This document shows positions 32,768 through 60,550 of a stretch of 64,000 nt of DNA, piece by piece. Made by a program: the position numbers and the translations under genes. Below the pieces are notes generated by a model. That model searched no databases and was not told where the DNA came from. It worked only from the letters and a program-made list of their open reading frames with translations. Position 1 is the stretch's first letter. Each line of letters begins with the position of its first letter. This DNA comes from Malurus cyaneus samueli (Eukaryota > Chordata > Aves > Passeriformes > Maluridae), in the NCBI GenBank assembly GCA_009741485.1, contig CM019230.1:8165012-8229011 (forward strand). The letters are read 5' to 3'.

Positions 32768-32927
32768 ATCACAGAATCATACAATATTAAGCATTGGAAG
32801 GAACTCTGAAGATCATCAAGTCCCAACTTCCACTGCCATGGGCAGGGACACCTTCCACTAGACCAGGCTGATCTGACCTGATTTTGAACACTTCCAGGGT
32901 TGGGCCATCCACAGCCAACCTGGGCAG
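32768..32927 (-). mobile_element. CR1 LINE 3' fragment
   Basis: The + strand reads atcacagaatcat, then a decayed ggttggaaggaac segment, aagatcatcaagtccc, ccatgggcagggacacc, ttccactagaccaggctg and gaacacttccaggg. This is the reverse complement of the well-known CR1 3' end. Confidence 0.9.
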
Positions 32928-33959
32928 AAATTAGAGAAAAACAAATGTAACAGGATGCTCTGGAAAGGGGGTAAAACATCTTGGACAGCATCATATTTGT
33001 TAAGCTCTCAGTGGGGAGTGGAGAAGGGGTCGCATGCTCCTTTTGGTGTTGAACAAAGCTGAAACCAGTCTGACTGGTCAATCTCAGACTTAAACATCAT
33101 GATAGTGAGGTGATATGGCAGACTTGGTAAAGTACCTGATAAAGGCACCAACAGGTGATGCTACTGATAACTTATCCAAAGCCACTGAGATGACACAGCT
33201 GGTCCAGAGATATCTGATGGACAGTCCAGCATTTCATGCTGTAAAAGTCCAGTCCGACTTCTTAATGGGAAGGGTTTCTAACACAGTCCTACCCAGAGTG
33301 TGTGTGGAGATTTCTCCTTCAAATGGGGACACTCCTCAAGGTTGAGTGAAAGAGATAGGTCCATTGTCATTGGTCTGGGTGAGTAAGATCAATCTCAACT
33401 TAATAATTATTTTTGATAGCTTCAAAATTGCTTCGAAAATGCATCACTGTACTATAGCAGTAGTTACAGATTTATACAATGTAATAAGTAATACTGATTA
33501 AGATTATTTTAGTTTAATAGCTACCTTAATAAATAATTTACATTTATATAATTATATCTAGTTTCCAATACATAATCATGTGAGATGAAGTTGTATAGAA
33601 GTTCACTTACACCTTTAAATCTTTTAGACATAGACAGCTGTCAATGTCTGGTGCTAAAGTGAGATACAGCCACACCAAGACTCCTCTCTGAGAAGTTAAA
33701 AAACTGGTGGCCCTTTCTGCAACTTTTAACTGAACAAGAGAGCTTCTCTAAAAAACTTTGTTTGAAACTCCTATTCTGCCTGTAACAAGAAACCCCAAAT
33801 TTTTTTCCTACATCATAACAGAAGTCTGTAATACACGAAAACAGTGGCTGTTCTTATCCCTCACCTCAAGAAGGAGATAGCAGAATATGATGAGGACCAG
33901 AGAGAACAATAAAGTCCGTTGTGTTTGACCTTAGTGGGTCTTTTGGTTCTTTTGGTCCT
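32928..33959. other. Intergenic, nothing recognised
   Basis: AT-rich single-copy sequence. The 76-codon open frame at 33,115-33,345 has no family resemblance I recognise. Confidence 0.5.
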
Positions 33960-34505
33960 GTGTTCCATCTTGTCAAATAAGGAGCAGGAGTAGGTGCTCC
34001 AGGCACTGGAGCAGAGATTTCCTTGCAGCCTGTGGAGAGGACCACTGTAAAGAAGATACCCACGTGCAGCTCAAGGACACCACTCTGGAGGAGGTGGAAA
34101 TTTCCTGGAGGAACTCAGTGCAGCCCATGGAGAGCCCAGGCTGGAGTAAGGGTAAAGTCTGAAGAGGCAGGAGAAGCAGACAGAAACTGTTAGGGAATCA
34201 CTTCTACCTCCCATTGCCTACCTAACATAGGACTGCTCAGAGATGGAGGCAGCAGAGTCAGGAATGAAGAAATGAAGTTGAGTCTGGGAAGTGTTGGGAA
34301 AAAGGTGTTGTTTTAATGTTTGTTTCACATTAACTGTATTTATTTTAATTGTCAAAAATTATATAAATTTTCCTTAAGTGTACTCTGTTTTGCGTGTGAC
34401 AGTAACTGGCAAGCAGCTTCCTTGTCTTCATCTTGAGCCATGAGATTTTCCATCCTTCTGTCTCCCTATCTCCTGTCAAGGAGGGGATTCCAAGGTCAAC
34501 ACCCT
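33960..34505 (+). mobile_element. Diverged ERVL-type LTR, partial
   Basis: Same family as the LTRs at 11,950 and 57,301. It shows ggtgctccaggcactggagcagag, ccttgcagcctgtgg and cagcccatggagag segments, a gttgggaaaaaggtgttgttttaa segment, a gtactctgttttgcgtgtgac segment, and the terminal ccaaggtcaacaccc. It lacks the minisatellite expansion. The 5' edge is approximate. Confidence 0.7.
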
Positions 34506-34509
34506 ATAT

Positions 34510-37500
34510 AATGATTTTCTCTGTGGCATGCTGTGGCAAGGGGCAAGAGGCACAAACTGAAACACTGGAAATCTCATTTAAACATAAGATAAAAGGATAA
34601 TGGTGAGGGTATTCAAGCACTGGAACAGATTGCTGAGATAGGCAAAATCTGGTACAAAGTTCATATTCCTACTTACCCCATACAATGCCATAACATGTAG
34701 TTGCAACTGCAAGAAAATTTAAGTTAGGAACTTCTTGATAATTTCAGTTATGGCTTGCCTGTTTAATAATTTCATTACTACAAGATGAAAGTCACTTAAG
34801 TAATATTTTATAAAACAGAACATGATAAACCAAAAATTAACCGTAAAGTATGATAAACCATAGTTTTTCCAGTCTGTGAATTTCACTCCTCTAGATTCAA
34901 GGTGAATTAAACATTAGAAACAATGAAAAATGTTGACTAGATTAAAAGTTATTAATAATTTACAAATTCTTTTCACTTTGAAATTGAAGGCATTTTCAAT
35001 TGTTGTTTTATTTTCTCCTCTACCTATTTGGGTTATTTTCTCTAATCATTGCAACACAAGGAGAAAAAATAGAGAAGGATGATTTTATTTTTTTAATTAC
35101 TTTCTCTTTTTTCTCTCTAGCTTTTTAAAAAAAATGAAGCACTCAGAAGTTACGGAACACCTAGTGAAGTGACTAAAAATTGGTGCTGGAAAAAATTGCT
35201 TCTATGATTTAGTAGATAGGGGGATGAGGTGAAAAAAGGAGTGAACTTCAGTAAGGATTTTGGCATTGTATCCTCCAGAAATCTTTTTCTGAAGAGTTTA
35301 TTGGATAGATTAACTATTAGGTTTGCTAAAAGCTGAATTCAAGGGATGGTGTTGAATGGCTTGGTGCTCAGTTAGCTGGCAATACCAAGTGCAGCAGTTC
35401 AACACTCTGCCCTACCTTGTTCAAACATTTTCATCAGCACCTTGGACAATGATGATTCCTTGATTCATTGAGTGTCTTTTTGAACCTAAGAAAAGGTTAG
35501 GTTTTGAACCTAAGAAAGACTTAGGTGAACACAAGCCAGCAGTGCAGTCTTATCATGAAGAAAACAAAGACTACGTGAGGAAGAGTATCACCATCAGATT
35601 GAAGAAAGTTACATGATAAAGCACAAGGAGCAGCTTGGAAGCTTCAAGTTTCATACTGTTCTTCAGTAAGTGGAGAGTGTACAGCAACAAATATTTGAGG
35701 GATGTGAAATGATTTCATTACTTGAAAACATGACTGGGAACCTGTAACAATACCATATCACCAATTCGTCTGTGGTCTTATGAAGTTATTGTTCTTTTTC
35801 TACTGTAGACAGATGAATCTGGTAATAAGTTGTCCAGTAGCATGAAGTCCACCTCTACAAACACAGGAGAAGTAGAAACCTCACCTCTCTGTATTTATGA
35901 ATCTTTTTTTCCATCCACAAGTGAAAAACTTTTATGCAATCCTTTCCAAAACTTGAAAGCATCAGGAAGTGGCTTAAGCACAAGTTGACACTATCTCATT
36001 CCAGTTTCAAAAAATCTGTAAAAAGTCTGAAGTTTAATATAATTATCAGATGTCACAAAGATAGAAAAATATTCTGAAAATTCACCAAACATGAAGAGGC
36101 AAGGCAATCAATGAGAACTCAGAGCTCTAGAATGTCTTTTGGATGATGTTGTATTCACTGCAGGAAAAATATATGAGATGTTATTTTCTGAACAAGGCAG
36201 ATGAAAATCAGGCACTGTGAAAAGTGGTCCTTTGTTGGCAGGTTTCAAGGGTGGGAAGAAACAGATAAGTCAGTTGTCATTCCTTCTTAAATCGGCTGCC
36301 TTCCCAGATGATTCCCATTACTCTAGGAGGTGAAACAAAATGCAAGATATCAAACTGACAGAGAGGATGATATACTACAAGGGTGATCTTTGAGCCAGGG
36401 TACTGGAATTCATGTCATCTTCTTTATTTGGCATATGCAGAGAACCCAAGAGGGAAACTGAAATAGAAAATCATTTTGCAGCTACAGCTAGACATTTAAA
36501 CACTGTAATAACTGTAAAAATGGACATTGGATGGGAGGTTTCTTATGGCTGTATGGCTTTCAGCAAGAAAGTTTTAAGTCCCCACACTCAGAAATCATTA
36601 TGTCAACAGTCAGAGACAAGTTTATCAAAAAAAAGCAAATTCATCTTGGAATTAATTTTACGTGACACAAAAAGAACAGTCAAATCTATTCTTAGTTAAG
36701 GTGTTATGTCATATATTTCAAGAGGAGGGGGAAAATCTCTCCTTTCTTTCTCTCCCTTTATCCTGTTTCGCGTGGCAGAGAATGACATTTTCTTCAATGG
36801 CAATTGTATAAATATACAGTATTATTTTTCAAACAGAAAAGAATACTTGATCTCAGATGTTTCAGTCACACATGCAGTGTTATGAGGACACAAATGTACT
36901 TTAAAACAGTGAGCTGAGAAGACTGGTCATCCTCTCTGACCCTTCTTGCAGTGCTTCAAGTTCCTAGTTGAGGGAAAACGTGGATCTGCACAACATAGCA
37001 GAGAATAACACCTCATCCTAGCTCCATGGAAGAACTAGAATAGCAGATTCTATGTAATTCTTTGCAAAGGAAATGAAAAGCCTCCCAGAAGTCCTCTATA
37101 TTTCTGTGACATTTGTGTTTGTGCTTGGGAAGGCTGGAGGCAGCCAGTTTGGCATCTAAATCCCATTATTGTATTTGGTAACTACAGCCGCTGTCCAAGG
37201 TTTCTGAAATAGCAGCAGGATGGCAAGTTGAAACTGCCAAAACCTAAAAGATGAAGGAAGCAAAATGCATCCTCAGGAATTCCTGCTAGTGTGACCTCAC
37301 TGAAATTTCTGCTGGATGTACATCTGCGCAGACCAGCACAACCAGATATGGGAAATGGCAAAATAATACCTTTAAAATTGTTTTTCAAATCATAGCCTAT
37401 CAGTATAACTTCAGAAAGAGGTAAAAGATGTAATTTAATGTATGAATCAAGGGGGACAATCTGTCTTATCTGATCTTTTGAAAGTACCCAGCAAAAAGCT

Positions 37501-37775
37501 AAGGAGTTGTAAATAGGCGCAGTAACACAAGCATGATATGATCATCCAGTCTTGGAGTAAGATTATGCTAAATTTTTCCTATTCTTTATTTCCAGAATAT
37601 TTCAGAACAGGTTCACTCCCAAGTGCTTATAATCGTAATCCTTCTCACCACTGCTGAGTCCTGAGACATACAAATCTTGTATGTCAAACAGCAATTAACA
37701 GGAGAAGAGAAGCCAACAATTTCAAGATCCAGTGTCGTGCTCTATTTGCTGGACAGCACTTCCTCCTTCCTAGAT
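34510..37775. other. Intergenic upstream of gene B, nothing recognised
   Basis: AT-rich single-copy sequence without CR1, LTR or coding signals that I can name. Distal muscle enhancers could lie here but cannot be identified by eye. Confidence 0.5.
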
Positions 37776-37785
37776 TCCCAGTCAT

Positions 37786-37964
37786 AATATTTATAGGAGA
37801 TTTATTCACATAGCTAGGAAGACTTCAAATATTTCTAAATATATCCACAAGCAAGAATGGGAATCATGCACTCAGTCAAGTTTGCCAAACAATGCTTTGC
37901 CAAAAATTTTTGACCTAAGAAAGAGGAGGAGGGAATTGAATGTGCAAACCAGAACCTATAAAAG
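37786..37964 (+). promoter_or_regulatory. Gene B promoter: MEF2-like site, conserved MYH block, TATA box
   Basis: atatttatag at 37,786-37,795 fits the core of an MEF2 site. tgccaaaaat (37,898-37,907) and tgacctaagaaagaggagg (37,911-37,929) recur upstream of gene C (61,061-61,070 and 61,075-61,093). TATAAAAG lies at 37,957-37,964, 28 bp beyond the 19-bp block in both promoters. Transcription should start near 37,985. Shared blocks at fixed spacing argue for a real core promoter; the binding proteins are inferred. Confidence 0.75.
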
Positions 37965-37984
37965 TGCTGGTAGGACAAGCCTGT

Positions 37985-38008
37985 TCTGTCTCTGTGGAAG
38001 GATTAAAG
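37985..38008 (+). other. Gene B non-coding exon 1
   Basis: The start is estimated at about 28 nt after the TATA box. The exon ends at a strong donor, aag|gtaagaat. A very short untranslated first exon is normal for sarcomeric MYH genes. Confidence 0.6.
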
Positions 38009-38239
38009 GTAAGAATATGGATAGTTGGGTGCTGGCAGAATCCCACAGCATTCCTTCTGCCTGTGGAACTGCTTCCCTCAAAGAACTGTTTATTTCAGGA
38101 ATTGTTGCCCTCAAAGAACTGTCTGTTTCAATAGACGTGTTCTTTCTTTGTTCAAGTCACTAACATATTTTTTGCCCTGTGACTTATTTTTGGGAGTCTG
38201 TACAAAGATAAGAAAGAAGTTGTCATTTTTCTTTTTCAG

Positions 38240-38283
38240 TATTGACCAACTTCCAGGCTGAGAGCCAACTGGTGACACAAGAG
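38240..38283 (+). other. Gene B non-coding exon 2
   Basis: Acceptor tttctttttcag at 38,239 and donor gag|gtaagact after 38,283 give a 44-nt exon without ATG. The position between the TATA exon and the start-codon exon fits the MYH pattern of two 5' untranslated exons. Confidence 0.65.
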
Positions 38284-39223
38284 GTAAGACTGATTTACTT
38301 ACTCCATGGGAACAGACTCCAGGTTTGCTTTTTTCATGCATTTCCTAAGGCCACTTCCCATACCCCTTTACATCTCCGCTCACTAAAGCAATGCAATTTT
38401 ACCTGAGCTGTGCTGATTAAAAGAGCAAATTTCTTTCATAACTGTGTTGAAAGCATTTGTTTGGTACCCGCTGGGAAATAATTGACCTCTTACACACAGA
38501 ACTCTTAAAAGGAGATTGTCTCTAAACAAAAATCCAGAAAAGAAAAGGTGAATGAACAGCACATGTATAGTTAACATTTTGTCAAATCCCTCCAAATGTT
38601 TTTTTTTTTTATTGAGAAGTTTTCCTCTTTTGGTACAAGTAAATATTAAAGAGTTAGCTTGAACTGAGCAAGGCAGAACAACTGGAGAAGACAAAACTCT
38701 AATTTGTGTACAGATGAAAAAGTATTGCACAGACAATTTATACCTTCTACTTCTGCTTACTCCACACTTTTTTCTCATGATACTCCATCTCTAAAGTGAG
38801 CACAAATTACATGATCTAAAATGGGCAAGACAGAACACAATATAAGTGGGATTTCATAATTTAGATAAGATGACTTCTCTTGGTATCTCTTCTGTGTCTG
38901 CTTGGTATTTCTGCTGCATATTTGATTAGCAACAAATCTGCCAACCATTCCAATTTTCTATATAGCCTACTAAAAGACTATGAAAGCTAAAGACCTGAAC
39001 ATGTAAGGGGAAAAAAATACCTCAATCAAAGACACCTGTCTTCTTTAAGATTAAAAACAACTAAACTATATAGAGGGTAAAAAGCAGAAAGGAAGACCAT
39101 AATAATAGGCAGAGCAGAACACTTCAAAACCTAAGGTCACAGCTAAAAAAAATTTTATTCCTTCACTCAGCATTGCCTCTCCACTTCAGCGCCGTGCCTT
39201 GCTGCACGCAATAAACCACAGCC

Positions 39224-54513
<15,290 letters not shown>

Positions 54514-54608
54514 GGTTCCCAAGGCTAAACAGTGACCTGAGGAATGCATAAAATGTAAACCTCTGTGTTGCTTTCTTCTGTAATTATCATTTATAGCTAG
54601 GTAATAAA
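54514..54608 (+). promoter_or_regulatory. Gene B 3' UTR with poly(A) signal
   Basis: AATAAA at 54,603-54,608, about 90 nt after the stop codon. It is conserved in the nested copy at 9,303-9,308. A TTTA-rich run follows about 40 nt later, at 54,649-54,692. Confidence 0.7.
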
Positions 54609-54648
54609 GACAGTAGAGACCTTTGCATATGAACACTGACTGGCATGC

Positions 54649-54649
54649 T

Positions 54650-54680
<31 letters not shown>

Positions 54681-54692
54681 TTATTTATTTTT
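54649..54692 (+). repeat. (TTTA)n microsatellite
   Basis: About 10 units with one short (TTA) interruption. Counterpart of 9,350-9,395. Confidence 0.95.
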
Positions 54693-57300
54693 CTAGCATT
54701 CATTTGAAGTATATGTACAGAGTTCATCTTCACATTTACAAGTATATCAAATAGTAAAGCATTTTTGCAGTCGCATTTTTTAAAATGCATGAAGACTGGT
54801 AATAATTATACAGACTTATTATTCCTCTTGTGATGAGAAGTATGCTTTTTTATGGACAAAGACTACACTCTTTCAAGCTATTTTGGTCAATTCTTAGGAA
54901 AAAAAGAAATAAAATAATAGGAATAAAGATTTCTGAAGCATTTAGCATACACACACACACACATATAAAAATATGTATATAACTATATATACAATTTTAA
55001 TTAATTGAAAAGTGCTGCTTATTTGGTTAAGATTAAACATACAGGAAACTCAGGTTTTATTCCAAGCATTCACAAGCAGTCAAATCAACATTGTGAGGAA
55101 GTGGCATGAAGAGATACCCTCACTCACTTTCTGTGAAGTTATTTTGTTTCATACATAGCATGAATTGAAATGAAATTATAATCTTTCACATGTACGATGA
55201 CTGAGAAGAATCCACATTTTAAAGACTATGGAAGAAAGACCAGTCAAGACTGTGGACTCTATTTATAATTTGAGTCAAACCTTCCACTGTCTTTCTAGAT
55301 GTAACCCTTCTGCTTGGTCCACAACCCGACGCTTCTGTCTGTTTATTGTTATTCTCAACATACTGGACCTGTTCATTTTCCTAAGAACAGATTATTGGCC
55401 TACAATATAGTATTTTGCATTAAGCTGAACTAGACATTCAGCATTTACTTATTGATTGGAAATGTAACATAAGATGAAGTACAACTTTGGTTGGATAAGG
55501 TACCTAAATACTGACCACACTTTACAGATGGGTGAATAAATTAGATTGTTTGGGAATACATTCAGTTTGCCTAAGGGCCTGGTAACTTAAAAGCAATGCT
55601 GGATAGGTTCTCCTGTTACTGATAAACCTGTTTTTGCCAAGACACAGAGTGGGATACTGACTTGGTTGGTATTTTGTGTCAAGCTTTAGCAGCTCCCTCA
55701 AACTTGCTGTTTATCTATAGCAAGTCCCAAACACCTTTGGCCATCTCATTAGAATTTTCAGTCCCTAGCTGACCTTTATATGTTCCTTTTGGATATCTTT
55801 TCTAATCCTTAAGCCAGTCTACAAGTGCTGAAAAGTCACTCCTTTAAAATGCTGAGGGCTCTTAATAAAATATGCATATAACTGTTGGGCAGCAGAAGAC
55901 AGCTGGAGCTGGGAAGGGACACTACTCCATCCATTTTAGAAATGGTAGTTCAGGATCCATCATAGCTGAGCTTCTCTGAGATTTTTTGTGCTCTCTTGAA
56001 CTCTTCAGGTTATTGCAGCATACTTTGTATGAGCAGGACATGTCTTTCCTGTGACTCTGCTGATGTGAAACACAGCCCAGCTGCATGGCCCATCACAAAA
56101 TGTGTCAGCGTGCTTCCAAACACCCTGCTATTCTAAGCGCTCATCAGAGACCTCCATTAACACATTGCTGTCCTTGGTACCAACTGCATTTTAGAAAGGA
56201 TGGCAGGGTGATCAAGGGACCTGCACTTGAGCTGAGCAGGAAAAACCTCTGCTCTTCTAGCACATTGCATTTCTTCTCCATCCATAAATTTCGTGGTCTG
56301 CCAGAGCTCCTGTGTGGACAGATCGTGGCTGGAGATGGGGCACCACAACATTCCTGCCTATCAGAAAGGCCACAATGCAAGTGAACATGCTCTTGGAGCC
56401 AGCTTCAGGAGCTGCAGTACCAAAATGGCCCTCTGCCAACAAGGCAGAAGAGGAAGAACTTTGTTCTGCTAATGTTAATGTATTTTCATTTCCATGTGTA
56501 GCTCCTTACCCACATCCAGCTCCTCTACTGCAAAAGCAGGCATGGGCTAGGAGCTATGGAAAGCAGAGAGGAGAGTGGTGTGAGCAGAAAGCTGGACAGG
56601 CACAGCAGGAGAGGTGGGAAGCCTCCACCAGTCCCTCAAACCACCCTCTCTCATGCAGCAATAGCCACCATCCTCATTTAGCTCCAGAGGACAGGAGCCC
56701 TGCCAGAGGCAGTCAGGAAGGCACACCAGTAAATGCCAGCCATGAACTGATTTTAAATCTCTTTTGATGGTTTATCCATTGCTCTGTGAATTTCAACAGT
56801 TGCCTTTGTCTTGTCACTGTTTTTCAGCCTCAGACATGCCATGCTTTGCCCTGACATCCTCCAGCCAGCATCTTCCTGATCTCTGGCCGGGCCTCCTCAC
56901 CCATGGCACATCTGCTGCAGGCCCAGGCAGGGCAAGGCCCAGGGCCCCACAGTGTCAGGGCTGTGCAATGGCAGAGTCACTGCACCACGGCCTTGCTGCA
57001 AGGATTTAGAGGCTCCCCTGCTCAGACAACTGCTCTCTCCTCTTTCTTGAGCAGCAATACAGCAATTCTACCTTCCGTAAATGTTGCCAGGGTGAACACA
57101 CTCAGAATGAATGAAGAGGCAAAATCAGCAGGAGCTGGACACAAGGAGAGAGAAATTTCAGTGAAGGATAGCAGTTCAGTATTAGGTTTGGGTTTGTTGT
57201 ATGTGTGGGTGAGATTCAATTCCAAACTCAAATATCTACTTTTAGTCATCTTAATTTCCAAATGAATCTGTAGGTGAGTTGAGCTGAATGTCTAAGTTGC
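54693..57300 (+). other. Gene B downstream flank, no gene
   Basis: AT-rich, with a small (AC)n/(AT) patch at 54,947-55,000. Duplicated at 9,396-11,949. The last ~400 bases before the LTR are GC-richer (near 56,860-56,960). Nothing coding recognised. Confidence 0.7.
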
Positions 57301-57574
57301 TGTGTTGGTTTTGCTGCCCATTTTGGAAGTGAGGGGGGGGGGGCAAAAATGTTTCCTGTGAGAAGCTTCTGGAGCTTCCACCATGTCCAGCAGAGCCATT
57401 GCTGTTGGCTCTGAGGTGATGGACATGCCTGACCACCTGGGCCAATTGGAGATTGGTTATGCTTCTGTGATATATTTAAAGAAGAAATCAAAACAAGGGG
57501 GAGCACAGTAGTTTTGCAGGGAGGAGGTGAGAATTGTGAGGGAATGCAGACACCCAGCTGGAGGGGATTCCTTT

Positions 57575-57930
57575 GCAGCCTGGTGACCTGGTGGAGCAGG
57601 TGTCCCCTGCAGCCCACGGTGACCATGGTGGAGCAGGCTGTCCCCTGCAGCCCAGGTGACCATGTGGAGCAGGCTGTCCCCTGCAGCCCATGGTCGTGGT
57701 GGAGCAGCTGTCCCCACGTGACCATGGTGACAGGCATCCCCCTGAGCCCATGGTGAACATGGTGAACAAGATGTCCCCTGACCCATGTGACTGGTGGAGC
57801 AGGCTGTCCCCTAGCCCATGGTGACCATGGTTGAGCAGGCTGTCCCCTGCATGTGACCATGGTGGAGCAGCTTCCCCTGCAGCCCACGTGACCATGGTGG
57901 AGCAGCTGGTCCCCCTGCAGCCATGGGTCC
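57575..57930 (+). repeat. GC-rich minisatellite inside the LTR (second copy)
   Basis: About nine imperfect units of gtgaccatggtggagcaggc plus tgtcccctgcagcccat. An opposite-strand open frame of 400 codons (57,246-58,448) runs through this array only because the repeat keeps a frame open; it is not a gene. Confidence 0.9.
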
Positions 57931-58272
57931 ACAGAGGTGCAGAGACCCCCAGCCCATGGAGGAGGGAGGTCCCACCCGGAGCGGCGGATGTGGCAAGGGG
58001 GCTTGTCCAGAAGGAGACCATGGAGAGAGAGGCCTTGCTCCCGAGATGGAACAGCCTGGCTTGGCCTGCACCCAGGGACAGGGACCCACGGTGCAGCATT
58101 TTTGGACAGGACTGTCTGCCCGTGGGGGGACTCACGTCTGCAGCAGATGTGTGGACTCTGCTCGTGAGATGGAACCACACGGAGAGGTTCACAGAGAACT
58201 GTCTCCTGGGAGGACCCGACGGCAAACAAGGAAGGACTCCTCTCCCTCAGCAGCCGCAGATTGATCCGGTGA

Positions 58273-58427
58273 TGAACTGACCAACCCCACACCTGAACTG
58301 ACCAACCCCACCCCGAACTGACCAACCCACACCCTGACTGACCAACCCCAACACCCTGAACTGACCAACCCCCACACCCTGAACTGACCAATCCCACACC
58401 CTGAACTGACCAACCCCACACCTGGTT
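58273..58427 (+). repeat. ~22-bp tandem repeat (ctgaactgaccaaccccaca), second copy
   Basis: About seven units near the 3' end of the LTR, counterpart of 13,040-13,195. Confidence 0.85.
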
Positions 58428-58729
58428 CCCCCAGCCTGCTCCTTGCACTGTTGGTGGGAAGGGGGGAGGGAGTGGGGAAAAGACCAGTGTCTGTGAGGTT
58501 ATTTAATTTCTCATTCTCCTCTGACTTTGTTAGTAATAAATTCACTTCATAACTTAAGTAGAGCCTGTTTTGTCCGTCAAATGTTTCCTCCCTGCTCCTA
58601 ATCTCAATTTATGAACCGTTTTGTTAATTTTTTTTTCCTTCAATCTTCTCTGCCCAGTGCTGATGGGGGAGAGCAAATGAGCAGGTGTTGTGGGTGCCTG
58701 GCTTTCGGACGGCATTCTAAACCACGACA

Positions 58730-60420
58730 CTTTTCATTGTTCATATGTAGTCATGCATATGTTTCAGCTCAGTCTAAGGTAGACAATGCCGTCAGGACAC
58801 CTGAGTCATTTTCTAGTCTTTATTAGCTCAAGCTTCCACATTGGTAGGATATTGACTGGGAATGTAAAGACAAATAAAGGAAAAATATGAGTGAAAACAG
58901 ACCAAGCAATATGTTACACGTTGTGGAAGTTTTCAATTTCATGTAATTTGAAAAATCCTTTGAAAACTATTTTCCTTTGAGTCTTTTAACCTTTATGGAC
59001 TATTCTTTATATATGTGAAAAAATTTTGCAAATCAAGGCTTTTATGCAGCTATCAGCTTTATGCCAGTATTACATATGACTATGGGAAAACTGTAGGTTT
59101 TCTTTTCTTTTCTTTTTTTTTACTTTGCAGCCAATTTTAATCCAGATCAAACCTGCATGCAGTAGCAAAATAAGACAACATACAGAGTTATTGAAATAAT
59201 TGAAACTAACCCTGAATTCCAGTTCTCACACAATATAATTTCATTAAAGACATGAAAGAAGTGCTCATTTGTATTCTGCTGAGGATTTTGCTGTTAGGGT
59301 TAAAGCATAGGCCTCAGTCTTACTCTTCAGTGGGAATTTACTCCAAACATGAAACTCATGTCATCCTTCCCACATCCAGGATTACAGTACCATCGAAGAG
59401 ACACAATCAGCTGAGAGAAGAGGAGGAAGGAATTACCTCACTTTCTTATCCAGACCTCTGAGTAGGAGATGCTAAGAGAGAGAGAAGCACAAGTGGTTCT
59501 GTAATTGGAGAGGCAGTACATTGTGGGACCAGGTGAAGCTGCCGAGATGTGACTCACTTCAGATTTCCCTGTTTGTGGTAGGAACTGAAGTTAGGAAGGT
59601 GAAGACCAATACATGAAAAAACAAACAAAAACAACAACAAAAAAACCAACCAACCAACCAAAAAAAAAAAAAAAAAACCAACCAACCAAACAAACAAACA
59701 AAAAAAAACAAAACAAAAAAACAAGAAAGGTAGATTTCCTTGAAAATCTCCAGACCTTAAGACATTCAGACAAGATGTCTGAGCAAGCCACAATAAAACC
59801 ACCACACTGAAAAAAAAAAAATCCAATCCAAAACTAATCAACCCAAACCCCCAACAAATCCACATCTGTTGCATGGGGTGGAAATCGCTTCTCAGTAAAG
59901 TCATGGTTTCCACTGCTCTTCCCTGCTCTGATCCTTCTGAATACAGAGCATGTGTCCCCTCCTTAATCTGGGTGAGGAATATCCCAGAGATCAGAACAGT
60001 AGATTGGTTTTTACACAAATTATCATAGGGTTCAACTCCTTCTGAAAGCTGTTGCCTCTCTTCCACAGCAGCTTAGGGTATGAATAATTCTATTTTAGAG
60101 GATGCAAATTTATTAAATCTTTCCTGCACAATTATCCTGCAAAAGTAATGCTGAATCAGGACAGCACCTATCTCTCCTTATTCCAATGGCATATATGTCT
60201 TAAGTTCAGTACAATGCTTCCAATAGTCCTGTTCATATGATCTTTGAAACCCTTCAGATCCAAAAACAAGAATTTTATTTCTGTGCCTTTCATCTGGAAC
60301 TTAACTTGACGACCTCAGGTTTTGAAGATTTTATCTTTAAGCTGAACTTGTTCTGCTCTTTTCTTGCTCCATGATGACTTGCTGTAATCCCACTGGAATC
60401 ACATCCCTATTTACTTCACA
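58730..60420. other. Flank between LTR and CR1, with A-rich microsatellite
   Basis: 58,730-59,645 is duplicated at 13,475-14,374. The A-rich/(AACC)n/(AAAC)n run at about 59,613-59,745 marks the end of the duplicated block. 59,750-60,420 is unique with no gene seen. Confidence 0.7.
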
Positions 60421-60422
60421 GG

Positions 60423-60550
60423 ATCACAGAATCAGCTAGGTTGGAAAATACCTTTGAGATCATGGAGTCCAATCTGACCTAACACCACCTTGTCAACCAG
60501 ATAATGACCCTTAGTGCTACATCCTGTCTTAAACACCTCCAAGGACTTCC
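60423..60550 (-). mobile_element. CR1 LINE 3' fragment
   Basis: The + strand reads atcacagaatcagctaggttgg, then a decayed gatcatggagtccaa segment, aacaccaccttgtcaacc and aaacacctccaagg, i.e. the reverse complement of a CR1 3' end. Confidence 0.85.

Larger units (their letters stand above)
57301..58729 (+). mobile_element. Avian ERVL-type LTR with internal minisatellite (second copy)
   Basis: Begins TGTGTTGGTTTTG and ends ACCACGACA, same position and orientation as 11,950-13,474 in the duplicated block. It is about 100 bp shorter than the other copy, with base losses on both sides of the comparison, so neither copy is clean here. A solo LTR. Confidence 0.75.

Noticed and set aside
57246..58448. 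400-codon open frame on the minus strand
   Set aside because: It runs through the LTR minisatellite; composition is Trp/Ser/Pro/Gly-rich repeat, it is not preserved in the other copy (12,173-13,181 has different breaks) and it has no known domain.
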